Below are positions 31,991 to 44,930 of a DNA stretch of 60,000 nucleotides, one piece after another. Source of the DNA: Lineus longissimus (Eukaryota > Nemertea > Pilidiophora > Heteronemertea > Lineidae); contig NC_088315.1 of NCBI RefSeq assembly GCF_910592395.1, positions 1,678,501-1,738,500 of the forward strand. The letters are read 5' to 3'. Made by a program: the position numbers and the translations under genes. The notes beneath the pieces were generated by a model, which made no database searches, had not been told where the DNA came from, and saw only the letters and a program-made list of their open reading frames with translations. Numbering within the stretch: position 1 is the stretch's first letter; each line of letters starts with the position of its first letter.

Positions 31991-34900
31991 CTGTATCAGT
32001 AGATAACTTGTGGCCACAAGAAAGGCCTCACAGCGTCCAAGTCAAAGCTTCCATGGTCGACACCTTGCCGTTGTACACGCAGCACAATGCACCACTGCAA
32101 GCCTCAGACTGCCTGAACAGGCAGTAACACATCAACACAAACAGTCCAAAGTCTGTTACATAAGTCCTATTCATCGTTCCTATTGTCCCAATCATTCAAA
32201 TAGGTGAACCATGTCACTAAAGCCACAATACAAAGGCGTAATGCCTTAGCTGCCAAATAATAAAAGAACCGGGAAGAATGTAACATAATCACATCAGCGT
32301 AACAAGGATAGTGGCACAGTAGTGAAAAAAAACTGTAGAGTAGATAAAAGATGACGTAAAGGCCAGTCTTTCATAAACTTTTCACGACATGTTTCCATCA
32401 GGGAGGTTTCGCAAATCCCCGAAACGCCAACATGAGCGCCTATCTGATTGTTCGACCTTTTGGCCTTAGTTTGATGTTCGGCAGTAGCTTTGCAGGTGGA
32501 ATGGAAAAGCTCTTTCCTTTGGGTTCACTGGCTGAAGCCACATAAGTGGTGTAAGTGGCCGGTCATGAGGTGCGTAGGCAGGTGTGCCATTAGAGAGGGA
32601 GCATCGATCTCCAAGTTGGCTGGCGAGAGTATAGCCACGTCGATAGTGATTTCTCACCTCACTTACTCACCACTTATCGAAAAGGGTTATCGAATGACAC
32701 TTTGAAAAAGATCGTTGAGCACGGTAGAGAACTAGTAAGGGGAGTCTGTGTCCAACTCTCAGTCCAATGGTCGCTGTTTCGAGCGTCTTTGACCTTCTGA
32801 ATAAAGCTGATGTTTCAGAGACATCCGTGAAAATGTTGATGTCATAGGCTATTAAAAGACATCCTGCTGTTTGATTCAAAGGCCAGCATTCATTAGAAAT
32901 ATTAGATACACTTGCTTATCGCCAGTAAAGATGTTAAGATACCTTTCTAATGACCAATAATATCCCCTGGGTGGATTCTCGATCACGTTTATGGTTGTTT
33001 ATGGCCGTGTTTTCTTCTCTGTCTCCAGTGTCAGAGTGTGACGGAAGAAAGGTCGTTGCGGACACGACTTATTCTCAAATGTGACGCTCAACGACGAAAT
33101 ATTTTTTTGGTCGGCGCCTCTTTGCAGCCAATCAGGTTACAATGCTAAGCAATAGTCAACCAACAGGAGGGAAAAGTTGCGAGCCATTTTCACAAGCTGA
33201 ATGTGATTTTGGGTGCAGACTACTTCCTCGCTTGTCAGCCAGTCGGCGTCCACTCACTCCCGTTAACAAGCTGCTGATCTCCCAATCACGCAGTATCAGT
33301 TGGCGGCGACATTCAGTACATACCACTTGCTTGCTTCCTCTATGGCCAAGTGGAATTGACTCGAACCTGGTTATATATTAGATGGCTGCTGATTGCTTTG
33401 GTGTACACTGAACAGTTCAGCGATTACAGTTCTTTTGACCACTCTTCATCACACTTCCTTCAAATTGCATTTCTGACTACAAGGTAATCTTTGGTGTTCA
33501 CCACGTGCTTCCTACTCGGCCAATACAAATAAACTGGCCTTTGAGTGAATCGAAACAATTTCGTTTTCCCTCATAACTACGATTGACTTGACCACTTGCC
33601 ATGTTTTCAACCAAATTACTAGATAATGGGAAGGCTTTGTCGTTACTTTCAAGTATTTGAATTAATATGCTTAGAACGAATAATTTGCTCATCTTGGATG
33701 TTTGCGAATGATATGAAGAGTTCTTGCACTGAACAGAATATAGAAGTCAGACCAATAATATTCGATGAGGAATTGAACTTTTGTCCATCAAGTAAAGCTA
33801 CCGTACACGATTCCCCCTGTAAAATACCGGTGTTGGAGAGAGCAACCGTGATACCGAGACCTTTATTAAGTACATGAGCTTTTCTGTAATTTCCGAGGTA
33901 TAACACCTGATCTGTGAAATACACCTTTTTTCTCGCGACAGAAATAATGCCGATACTCTGATTTCCTGGAGAAGATCTCTGCTTCCCGCCGTGCTTCCTG
34001 CTAACATTCTGATAACAGTCTTTTTAGGAAGCGGAGCTTTTGCCTCACATTACGTTAGATGTTAAGGGAGGTAATGTCATAGCCATTCACATATAGGCTT
34101 ACACATAGAGTTTCCCCTTTGTCATGTTATCTAGTACCCCTTTTCGCCTTCGATGTTCATTTTTGTTGGTCCTGACTTTGGACCAAGGAGATATCAATGG
34201 GTTTTAACATTACAAAGACTGACTCACCATCGTTCAGCCAATTTTTTATATTTAAATACAATTAATTTCCTTTCAGAAAAAAGCGATAAAATCCTTCATC
34301 TGTATGTTCCTTATGTGTGGTCCATGACACCAAAAGGCGTCATGGAGACCATGGTGAATAAACGAGAGAAAAAACATCGAAAAGCCAATTACGGATAGGT
34401 AATTTAAAATATGCAAGAGACATTATAAGCCGGGGCTACATTAAAACACGGCTTTTTTCATATTGGGCAAGAAAAGACAGTCATCATGTTGCTTCAAGTA
34501 CGCCGGAGCGCCATCAGAAAGTGCCAGTCTTGTTACTTCCGTGACGGATATGATCATGACACCCATTAAAAAATTCAATTACGCCTGGGGTGCCAGGGGA
34601 CTAAAGACTTGGAATGAGGTGGTAACGTGGACATTTCATGCCTTCTGTTAGATGGGTTGCTTGGTTCTTTTTTTAATTGCTTAGATTAAAGATTGTATGT
34701 AGTGGAACAGTCGTGGGGTTTATATTTCCTCTTCGAAAAATGATTTTGCTTACAATTTCGAAGGGAAATAGTCAGGTAGCGGAGAGCTATAGTGTCGTTG
34801 ATCTATAATTGGTGCATCTGGGTACTTCTTTAAACTTTTTTTTAAATGTGAGCTGGAGGCATTCAAGGCATCTGACTAAATAGATTGCGATAGTCTCGTC

Positions 34901-37137
34901 ACCCATTGGTTGGGTTCGGGAAATGTTTTTAAATTGCTTTGACTCAAGCTTAGGTACTATCTGAGCTGTCGACAGGTTGAACCTCCGAACAGCTTGAAAT
35001 AATTTCTCAAGAAAGTTTAGGCGATCATTCATGAAAAAAGTTTTAACAAGCTGGTGAAGTCCTGAGACAGAACATTAGAATTTGATTTATTTCATTGTAA
35101 ATGGCATCGGCATTATAGTTTTGCATGGTTGTTTAGGCGTTATAGGACATTCCCCACTCAGCAACCAATAATATTGCATCCAACCGAACCGGACCAAAGC
35201 TCCTTATTTATCTCTCCTCGTAACTTTTATATGCCGAATTAAGCACGATTAAGCCTCGTATCATTTAGCACAGTTTAGAGAAATGTCGATACCAGCGTTC
35301 AGACGAGATCGCCTTCACCGAGGCGCATGATCTCCAAAGGTCTGGTCCTTGTACCGATAAAGAGCGGAAAATACATATGAAGAGAGGGATCAATAGGAAT
35401 ATCCATAGTCTAGATCGATTAGACCTGATCAACGTATTGCTAAGAACCTCAGCAGGAGATGTACAAAAAAGTTATTCATGTGTTGATGTATCCTGCACGG
35501 CCTGAATAGTTTCCCTTTCGGTTGAATGTCAAAACCGTTAATGGGCTAGATCTGGGAACGTGTTCCCAAAATCTCATCAATTTCCTCTTCTCAGAATGAC
35601 AAGCTGGTTAGATATTTGGGTGCAACTTTGCAATTCTGAAGGGCACGGGCATTCCCCCATGGTTGTAGTCCGATTACACTGACTCTGCACTGTTGAGCTC
35701 AGCCCAGTTTACCCGTCAGTTCGCTAACATCTTATGAATACAACTGTTCCGATGGAGTCTTATATTCAGATGAAAGTCACCTTTATCTTATCTTGTGCCT
35801 TTAAGAAAGCGAAACCAACACCAGATTTTGTCGTTCCATCTGAAGAAAATTTAGACTAAGCATCAAAGAAGAAAAATGAGCGAACAAGTTGCAATCGACA
35901 TCAGCATGTATCAGCATTCCATCGAGCTGTACTCCTTGGCCCAAGGTTATCGGGGATCAATCGTTGCCGATAAATCGTGATTATCTAAGCTTTATGTTTA
36001 CCAAGCTACTTCATGGGCACCAGCTACTGTTTATACACCTGCACAACTAAAACACATCGAAATATACTAGTTCAAGATGGGTGGTTGAAAAAAGCGTTTT
36101 ATTCAAGACATTTCTAGGTTGAAAGGTAACATTCAGCGTAACATTAGGTATGTTTAATCATACTCTCAGATTTGGTAAAGTCTTGATAGTAGTCCGTAAG
36201 TATTGTCTGCTGCTACCTACCTACAACTTAACTCCTTCGATATAAAACAATCGTTCCGCCCAGTGTAAACTTTATGATGAAAGATCGGTTGATAAGCTGC
36301 TTCCAAGAAGCTCGTTCATCTCAATCCAACATCTCAGCGTGACTATTGTAATGACAAGACAATGACCTGCCACAACCTAGTATCTAGCTAATTGGCAAGC
36401 CATAGCCTACCCCGACAAGCGTGATAGGCTACTGGCTCTGGACATGATACCATAGACAAGTAAAGGATTAACTAGATCTGATAAGGTTACACAAGCTCCC
36501 CAAGAGGATCCGCTACAATTGTCTTAGCATGCTATGCGATAGTCTGGGTTTGGGTCAGGTTTCCTTGGTAGTGAACTTGATATTGCCGTGTCTGGTCCAC
36601 CGTATTGCGATCGGAATCAATGGGATGACGTTTCCAGCGGGGGATAATTTCGGTAAAACTACACTAAGCGTCCAAGCGTCTTTTCAGAAATGCTGTAACT
36701 CTGGCAAAAAAGATTGAAAAAAGTGCTAGGAGTTTTACATTTTACATGTGACCAGTTTCCAGATGATATGACAGCCTATGAATTCAAGATCAACCAATTC
36801 CTTATAAGATACCACGTTGATAACACTAAAGTGTTCTGAGATTCGTAGTGATTCAATGAATAAACAGCTAAGTTGCGGTTTCTGTTGAAGCAATACACTT
36901 GTTGCTTTGTCACAAAGACTAATGAAAACACATCTGGACAAAAATAGTGTTGCAGTGTCGTACGCTGCGCTCGATGGCTGAAATGCGCCTTCCCGATTTT
37001 CGCTTTCAAGCTTCAGCGACTTCAGTTCGCTCAAATCATTTCACTGCAGACCTAGTCCGCTAGATTTGAAAGTGCCAAAAAAACCACTATCAGTTCTACT
37101 CGTGATTTATTTAATCTTTTTCCAATCTTCATCCCAG
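31991..37137. other. Intergenic; one protein-like open stretch
   Basis: No gene could be assigned. A minus-strand frame at 33649-33924 (about 91 codons, behind an acceptor-like TTTCACAG) reads HVLNKGLGITVALSNTG and is protein-like, but has no recognised family or donor. The rest shows nothing. Confidence 0.35.
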
Positions 37138-37242
37138 GAAAGTCACAATGTGGTAACCAACACAATTGCTACGGGATGCAGGGAATTCATCTTTGAAGCT
37201 GAAGCTGAGAAGATGTTTGGCTTTTTCCTGAAGCAGCTCAAG
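37138..37242 (+). CDS. Candidate orphan exon
   Basis: Thirty-five codons follow a good acceptor (CTTCATCCCAG) and reach a possible weak donor (AAG then GTGTAT). The peptide CREFIFEAEAEKMFGFFLKQ resembles the last strand and C-terminal helix of PH-like domains (F-x-AE-x-E pattern), though the usual Trp is Phe here. The frame continues to a stop near 37344 if the donor is not used. No neighbouring exons were found. Confidence 0.22.
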
Positions 37243-37344
37243 GTGTATTCTCAGGAGAAATTCGCGATATTACACTACAAAAAGACTTTGTCTTTCAAAG
37301 TGGTGGATCCTATCTTTAGCCTTACAGCGAGAAACGTAATTTGA

Positions 37345-40300
37345 TTGTGCCAGATATTTCACTTAGTGTTTTGTTTGCTTCACGATATTTTAAACAATAT
37401 TATTTTAACCTCTATACGCTATAAAGCGTTTCGCTGACAATGGATAGACGTTATCAAAAGCAACTTGAGCACGAACTACCTTTGATATTCTTGTGATTAA
37501 GACCACGACATCGTGATCGGTTTCACTTCTTCTCCCAAACTCATCAAGGGGGCTATATCGTTAGTTTGCGTCATGCATTTCATATTAGCGGCTTTCATTG
37601 CGGCTTGGGGGAGAGCAATAACCATTACTGAGCTAACGTGAAGTGAAAGGCGTTGATAAGATGAAATGAGCCAGATTCTCTGGTTGATCTTCTGTTGATA
37701 ATTTGACTGATGATATTATACCTCATGGTAATTACAACTAGGCAAAACTTATATTTCGGTTACAGATCCCTCTGCTCGTTTTTACATCAGATTAATTAAA
37801 TTACCATGCGGTAATTATTATGAAAGTCTTCAATCTGGGTGTCAAGTGAGAGAGTGGTTCACGCGAGGTGCTTTTAGTGTCTGACATGTTAGTTTTAATC
37901 AAATCTAACCCAGGCCATTATGTTATGGGCTGAGGGTCGTCCATGCTTTCAGCTGATACCATATTGTAATCAAATCAAGGAACCCAATTTGGTATACATG
38001 TAGGTTTGAGGGTCGGTATTTGTTAAGTCGTAATGTACATCCGTAGCTGCAAAGCAATTGCTATAAAGAGAGGCTGGTTTCGCTGACCTATCTGTCATTT
38101 GATGGTTCATGGCCATTTTGAAGCAGCCGGATCAGATCCAGTACAGGCAGTATTATTTTTGTCTATGGATGTCAATTTACAATCATTGATATCCCTGGGA
38201 TAAGCATGATTCTTCAAACGCAATCCCATTTCGGTCAACCCACAGGCAACTAAAGGGATTATTCAATACCCAGATCTAGGTTACTCAATAATTTATCATG
38301 CAGCCGGATTTTTAAGCGTTCCATCAATCATATTCCGTGCGGTTTTTTGCTACTGCATCTTTAAAGGACCCATACCAACATATTACATTGTCTGGACATG
38401 GTATAATGCATAGATTATAAAATCCAATTGCTGAATCTAAGTAATATCCTTTTTCGAGTTCGGCTGTTTCCTCAAAGGTATTGGAAATTGAATCTGTTTT
38501 CGTCTGATGCCCGGGAGGAAAAAATGACTCAAGAACCGATCTGATAGCAACAGGGTGGATTTGACATTACGCTGAATGTTTCATAGCTATAGCTTTGTAA
38601 AGAGGAACCTGAAATAGTTGGTGTATGCTGGCTTCCAGGGATACACCTCCTCAATACTTTCACCACCTTAAAGAAGCGTTCAGCGATGTCAGTCTTGGGG
38701 ATCCAGATGAGTTGTTCGACTTGGCACATTGATTCATGGATCAGTGAATTCATAACAGAAAACTTGATAAATATCGAATTATGTTGTTCCCAGTGACTCG
38801 CGGGCAAGATTTCATAAGTCCTCGACAGAAACAACAAACGAGATGACTTAACCTTGCCTGACGAGTTTGGAAAGCTAAGTCTGTGGTAAAGAGCAAGGAA
38901 TGGACCATTATTAGGGTTGTGTATTATATGGCGAACTCTCAAAAAGAAGCTAATCCAACCCTCTGGAAATAACAAGTGACTCCGGTTCTTTTTCGTCGTC
39001 GTAAGATAACAAATTGCCCTTAGCCCGTGAAAAAGCAAAAGCTGATTGGTTATTTCAGCTGGTCGCTCCGGGACGCATTTCCCCGCAGAATTGAGTGATC
39101 AGTCTCTAATGAAGTCCACACCTCGCGCTATCTTCTGTACTTCGTCTGATGCTCTGAGCACGAACAGGTCAAGTTTCTGGCTTCTTTTCTATAGATCGAT
39201 GTTGGGCGGCTTCAACAGCTGTTTATGTTTGATGGACGTGACAAGAGCAAAGTACACTGGCTTCACCAAGTAAACAGAGCTTCTTATTGTCTTTCATTGT
39301 TTGGACGATAAACGCATCCTGTCAGGTGAGATATGTAGATACAGTTATATTGGCATCGGTCGTGGATTCGACGCGAGCAATGCAACTACTTCAGCGCATC
39401 AAGTCTTATACATAGATGATATCAGCGAACCTTGTCACAGAACCCCAGTTGGTCTTTACCAACTGGAGTACGACAGCATCAGAACAATACACAGTTTGGG
39501 ATGTCCATCTCGATCTAGAGCATAATCCGTTATATCGGGTATTATCCCACCGACAGAGTACAAAACACGCTCATTACGTGAGCAAACAAAAGCTTTCAAA
39601 CAAATACATTAATTTGATTCAATCGGATGGTATTACTGCGCAAATAACGTTTTGGTGTTGTAATAGCGGATTACACGACATTTGTGAATTGGTCGGTTTC
39701 ATAGCTTTGGCCTGGTTTAGTTGGAAATTGCCGTGGCATTTCTAATAAATCTTTCATTGGAAAGTGCTGGTTATCGCCCAAAGTCTCAAAACGCCAGCTG
39801 CCTTAAACTTGACAATCCATGTCGACAGATGTGTTGAAATTCTAATGTAAACACTTTGCTTTGGATAAATCTTGAAAGCAGCAGTAATACGAAAACAAAC
39901 AACACTTTTAAACTTGATGAAATGAATAAACGCTACCATTTGGACTCGTAATAGAGCCAATGTATTGCAGTAAGAGAGAAATTCGCTTTACTGATTGGGT
40001 TGATTCCTTTGATCAGCCTTAGCCCGGGGATACTCTGGGTACACATACCTGTGATTGGCTCTTTATCGATTCAGCATAAAGCCATAACGATGCGTAACCT
40101 ATTCATGTCGAAATATTCAGTTGGTCGGAATCCGCACCTCCCAACAAGTTCCACATTAAAAAGCCAGCCAACCACACATCTCTTATGACCAGGCAAATTA
40201 CCACCGAGTGTGTTTACCTCTCAAATTCAGAATGCGTGCAATCAAATGTTTATTCTGCCAATTTCATCGACAGACCTTCGTCACGAAAATTGAATTGAAA

Positions 40301-40671
40301 ATCTGAAACAGAAATGATGCGGTGAAATTCGATTTTCCAACACAGCTCTTGGGCTTACTTCATGATAGATTTTATTGAATTTACAATTTCCTAGCCTTAG
40401 TGCTATGTACTTTCTCGTGCATCTACAAGGTCAGACTCACTCAGTCCTTGAATAGGCAATAATATAACGATCGTTGCCCAGAGCGTTGCCAGAGCACATA
40501 ATACAAGTAAACAAAAAAGTCTTTCAAGCATATCGATGAACCTTCTGTTTCAGTGATATCAAATTGGTGATATGCTTGAAGATGAGATCTTTAATGTTTT
40601 CCATGAATGGCGTATGAAATTAGACAAACGCAGATGAACACCCTTTAATGTGAAGACTTCGTTAAGTACAC
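37345..40671. other. Intergenic, nothing supported
   Basis: The longest unassigned minus-strand frame (169 codons, 38529-39038) lies here. Its composition and lack of any motif give no support for a gene. Confidence 0.4.
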
Positions 40672-40675
40672 TTAA

Positions 40676-41010
40676 AGGGAACTGGAACCGCCGAGCGATT
40701 TATTCAACTTTTCGACTTTCACCGCCCGAGAAAGTCAAACTTCCAACTTCCTATTCGAGTTCAGATTTGTAGCTCCGCCCCCAGTGCCCGAGCATGCGCA
40801 GTTCAATTTGTTATTATTGAGAATCATGTGAGAATCACGTGAGTCATGCGATCTTTCATTCATGAGTTTTCGTAGTAAATTCCATAGTAGTGACGTCACT
40901 CAATGATTGACAGCTAGGCGCCATGTTTCATTCATGCCTCGTTCTGATCACCCCATACGCGGGAAATGAAAACGAGGTCATACGAACTGGCTTGGCGGTT
41001 TCAGTTCCCT
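40676..41010. mobile_element. 335-bp TTAA-flanked MITE
   Basis: The 21-bp terminal inverted repeats begin AGGGAACTGGAACCGCC (40676-40696) and are mirrored at 40990-41010 with two mismatches. TTAA directly flanks both ends (40672-40675 and 41011-41014), the target duplication typical of piggyBac-class elements. There is no transposase. The interior is CpG-richer than the surroundings and carries a palindromic CRE TGACGTCA (40891-40898), an E-box CACGTG (40836-40841) and a GCATGCGCA (NRF1-like) site. Confidence 0.8.
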
Positions 41011-41014
41011 TTAA

Positions 41015-44000
41015 GAACCCGTCACTCTCAAATTATATAAAAAAACAGCCAATGTGTGAAACGAATCATTTAATAATGTGTCTCAATAGACCAAGTCATC
41101 TTTGGTAAATATAATCTCGACCAGCAAAGCAGAACGAAATTCGTTTTCTTCACAAGGGAATGTGAACAAAGCTTCACGATTTGTATTGCACAGAAGCGTG
41201 CTGTTTCAATACTGCGATAATCAGGCGCTGTATTGACACATTCGCGCAGCAGCCCTGTAGTGCAGATTGAACATATTCCTGAGGCACACATTTTTAGTTG
41301 ACACCTCGTGGCAGCTAAAATGACGTATAAACGATTTTTTAGCAATTTTTTTTTTCATTTTGGTTCATATGGTATTACGTGATTCAGTGAATTTCAAGCC
41401 CTTACTCCGTTCATCGATTTGTTTACCATGTTTAATCATATCTCTGTAACAGATCATTTTCATAAATTCATTGAGTTCGCTCAACTAATTCTAACAGCAA
41501 CAACTCCACAGCCTCACTGCCGACTGTACCGTGGTTAGGTTATCTGGCGTAATACCCATTGGATAAGTATGGTAACGCCGATCTGTAGGAACATCAGTTG
41601 TCAGTTGGCTTGAATGTCGGGTACTTTTTGTTTGCTAGTTTGCTTAATCAAGCAATAGCGATATATCAGAATTCCTTACAGCGAAGCAAGCATGAGAACT
41701 ATTCACGCTTAAATCCCCTAGAAATGCCAATACTTGTTCGAATCCAATCAGAGATTAATGCGTAAAGATGGCGCATGATTTTAACTCCGTAGCGTCTGGT
41801 TTTAAGACTATTGATTGACTGGCACGAAAGAACATTTTCCGCTTGTCTAGGCGGCAGTTACCCTTGGTATTTCGGTGAGTGCCATCCGTAAACAGTTGGA
41901 ATATGCCATAGAATTCGAAGCATAGATAAGTCAATGATACCAAGTATGGATTATATACTTGATGATACACAATTCGCTGGAAACTGTGAAAGACAGACCA
42001 TGCGAACAGCTCCCGAGATTTACTGCCAAGAATAATACGCCGTAAATACTTTTTGATCGAACTGACAAATAATGGGTGATTTCAGCTGAATATCATGCGT
42101 AGCTCTGATTTGAATATACGTTCCTGGTATAGCAGCATCTTGCAATTCATCTTGCGATGGTGACAGCGTTCCATTTGTATGTCATCTCTATAGACTTGCA
42201 CATTTTTGAACGCAACAAACACCGCATCAGGTGACGTCACGTCGTCATTGCCGCATAAAAGAATGTGGAACATCTGTATAGTGACAACGTTGAGTGGTCG
42301 CTGATCTAGAGGCCTTAGCGATTACGTACGATCTGACCGATGCACTTCTGGTGTAACGAAGTCCAAATCGGCGTGGTGAAGTCAAAGATGTGCATGTATC
42401 GACCTGCGTTATTCAGCTGGAAACTACTCTCGGCCATTATTTCATTGTTGTGGCATTGAGGCATTGTCGTGTTGACCAGTTAGTCGAGGCAACCGGTGTT
42501 GTGTTACTCATCCACCAGGAAACAACAATGCCTTGCTCCGGATGATCAAAACTCAATCATCAGCATCTAATTCGATCATCTACATGCAACATTATTTTCA
42601 TTCACGATTAGCATGATTAGTTCACAGGGATCAGTTACTCCAACAATTCCAATCTAATGGCATTTCTAGCTTCACGTTCCCCGTGATACGTGACTTAGGT
42701 ATTAAAGTGCATTTATAATGCCATCAAGACGTTCAAAATTCCATTAAGGTAGTAATCGTTTGGTCGTGGTCCCACTCTGATTCAAATGATCGTTCATTCA
42801 TCAGATGGTGATGTAGGACTTTACCAGATGGATGTGTTTTAAAGCTGGGTTTGAGCAACAGTGGGAAGACATTAGAAATGTCTACTCAAAGATAACACTT
42901 TTAGCTGGAAGAGGACTATTTGATAAATGGTATTCCAAGCAGTGTGGCGTTTACCGGAATTGGTTTTGTGAGCTCTAGAATAACTTTATCCCCATTCCCA
43001 AAGCTTGCTGTAATGATTTCTTCAAGGTTCCAATCCTAGAACTCTAGTTTGACACCCAAGTATTGCAACATTATTCTCTAGCCTTCTCTTTGTAGAAGCT
43101 CCATAAAGTGCAAATTATTTACCCCTTTATGATCATAACTCTTCTTGCTATATCATCTGTAACAAACAGCGTCTGATCTGCTTCTGAAACGTAACCTACC
43201 ATACACAATGATATACTATTTCATAATCACATGATATCTACTTTCTTGAAGCACGTGTATGTTGCAACGGTAAACAATAAACAACGTATTCGTACTGTAC
43301 GTCATCCCAAATATCTCACATAATCAGAAAATAACATGCGTTCATTGAGAATTAGATTCTTAGATCAAGACAAGGCCAGAATGCCTCGTCTGTGTTTGTT
43401 TTCCCCTTACCAGCAATGTACCTCAACCAATACGAAGTCTGCGCCCACTCTCACACCCACTCTCCAAAAGAAACAACACTACATCAACGAACATGGATTT
43501 ACGTCTTTAGCACGGGAATAGCAATGTTGCGACATTGGTCTCGAAGGCCTCGATAAAAAGCATGATGCTGCCCTAATTCAGGCTACCCATGCAAGAAATC
43601 TCATCCCATATTCCCGCCAAGCAAACTTGGTTAGATGATAAACTAATAAGCAAGAAGCAGAGAGAGAATTACATGTTTGATGCACAAACAACCTGCCATA
43701 AGTCTGTGGCATGATGGCAAAGAGTAAAAACAGGGTGTGGCTCGATATGCATCTGTTGTTTTTATCTTCACAGTTTATGCTCTGATTAGCTTGGGTGTTA
43801 GAGGGCGGTCACACCCTCAAAGAAAGGATTTTGAAGGCGATTCTCCACTGGTCGTGGTCATAGCAGTGCTAGCCATACATCTGGAAATCTGCTATTTGAT
43901 AAAAATGTTGTTTTTCACGAACATAAGTCATCTGTCCGATGATGAAAAATTTGTTATTGGAAGCCACCGCATTTTATCGACCAAATTACCTGCCAGACAT

Positions 44001-44849
44001 GATTTACTGCTGGCTGATTTTGGTCGTTAGGGAATTGGAATTTGATGACCGTCAATGTTGTTTGCATATCGTATGACTGTTGACGAGGAAGCTGCTTACG
44101 GTCAAAGTCATGTCTCAACATAAAATGTGTTTTCAGCGCATCCGATGCTTTAAGCCAACCGTCAGTAGTTTAGATTGGCTTCAAGTTAAAGAGGAACATT
44201 CTTTCATTTATTATACCTTCCCCGAAGCAATTGCTAGTCCACGATCCAGCGCTGCAATCATCGTACCATCAAATTTCATATCCCAAGACGCCACAAACGC
44301 ACCGTAAGCAATTACCTAATATGCACCATAAACAATGCATATTTCCATAATAAACACGGAAGAGTAGAAACTGCAGTCAACTAACCCATAAATTAGCCAC
44401 AGTGATGACTTTAGGTGGCTTAAGGCTTAAGGTGATTGGATCATAATCATGGTCTATACGCTCCATCTTCGGGCTATACTCAATAAAGAGTCCAGGAAGC
44501 TAATAAGAAGTGAGTGAAGGTTGTAAGATGTGCGAATATACGGGACATCACTCTACTGAATAGGAGGAAGGTCCGGAGTAATGATGGGGCATAAATAAGG
44601 TTAGCTTGATTAGGTTAGCAGCTTCGACATGTCAGAGTTGCTGAAAGTGCATACATTATGAATTGTGGTGATATCTCCAATCCTTTCAGTCGAACTCAGA
44701 TAAGCTCGTCATTCTGGGCTACAATCTGGTATTTCTGACCGAGCTATGTTCATCAGGTGACGAAACATTCATACGCACTTATACACCTGCGTGGGTGAAG
44801 TAAGGCAAGTTGAACAAAGAGATCCTCCTCCTAGAGTCTCACGCCCGCG
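41015..44849. other. Intergenic, nothing supported
   Basis: There are several short frames, including one with a hydrophobic N-terminus at 43737-44030 that lacks an ATG start. None has supporting splice or family evidence. Confidence 0.4.
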
Positions 44850-44930
44850 TTGACGTTCGAACCACTGACCTCTTGACCATTAACAAAGTCTGAGGCACCC
44901 CTCCACAACAGCTTCACTAGTCCACAGCGG
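44850..44930 (-). repeat. Possible tRNA-derived SINE remnant
   Basis: On the minus strand GGTTCGAAC (44855-44863) is a near-perfect RNA polymerase III B-box. A-box-like sequence (TGGACTAGTG, 44915-44924) lies about 60 nt upstream. The spacing is long and no cloverleaf folds convincingly, so this is at best an eroded SINE head. Confidence 0.22.

Noticed and set aside
38529-39038. A 169-codon minus-strand frame, the longest unassigned one, sharing a WEQH..IF string with a frame at 56757-57047
   Set aside because: Composition looks random, there are no splice or promoter signals, and the shared string is too short to show homology by eye. A protein search of both frames would decide.
43737-44030. 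Plus-strand frame with a hydrophobic, signal-like start
   Set aside because: It lacks an ATG at the start (GTG only), and an acceptor-like CTTCACAG falls inside the hydrophobic part. No downstream domain is recognisable.
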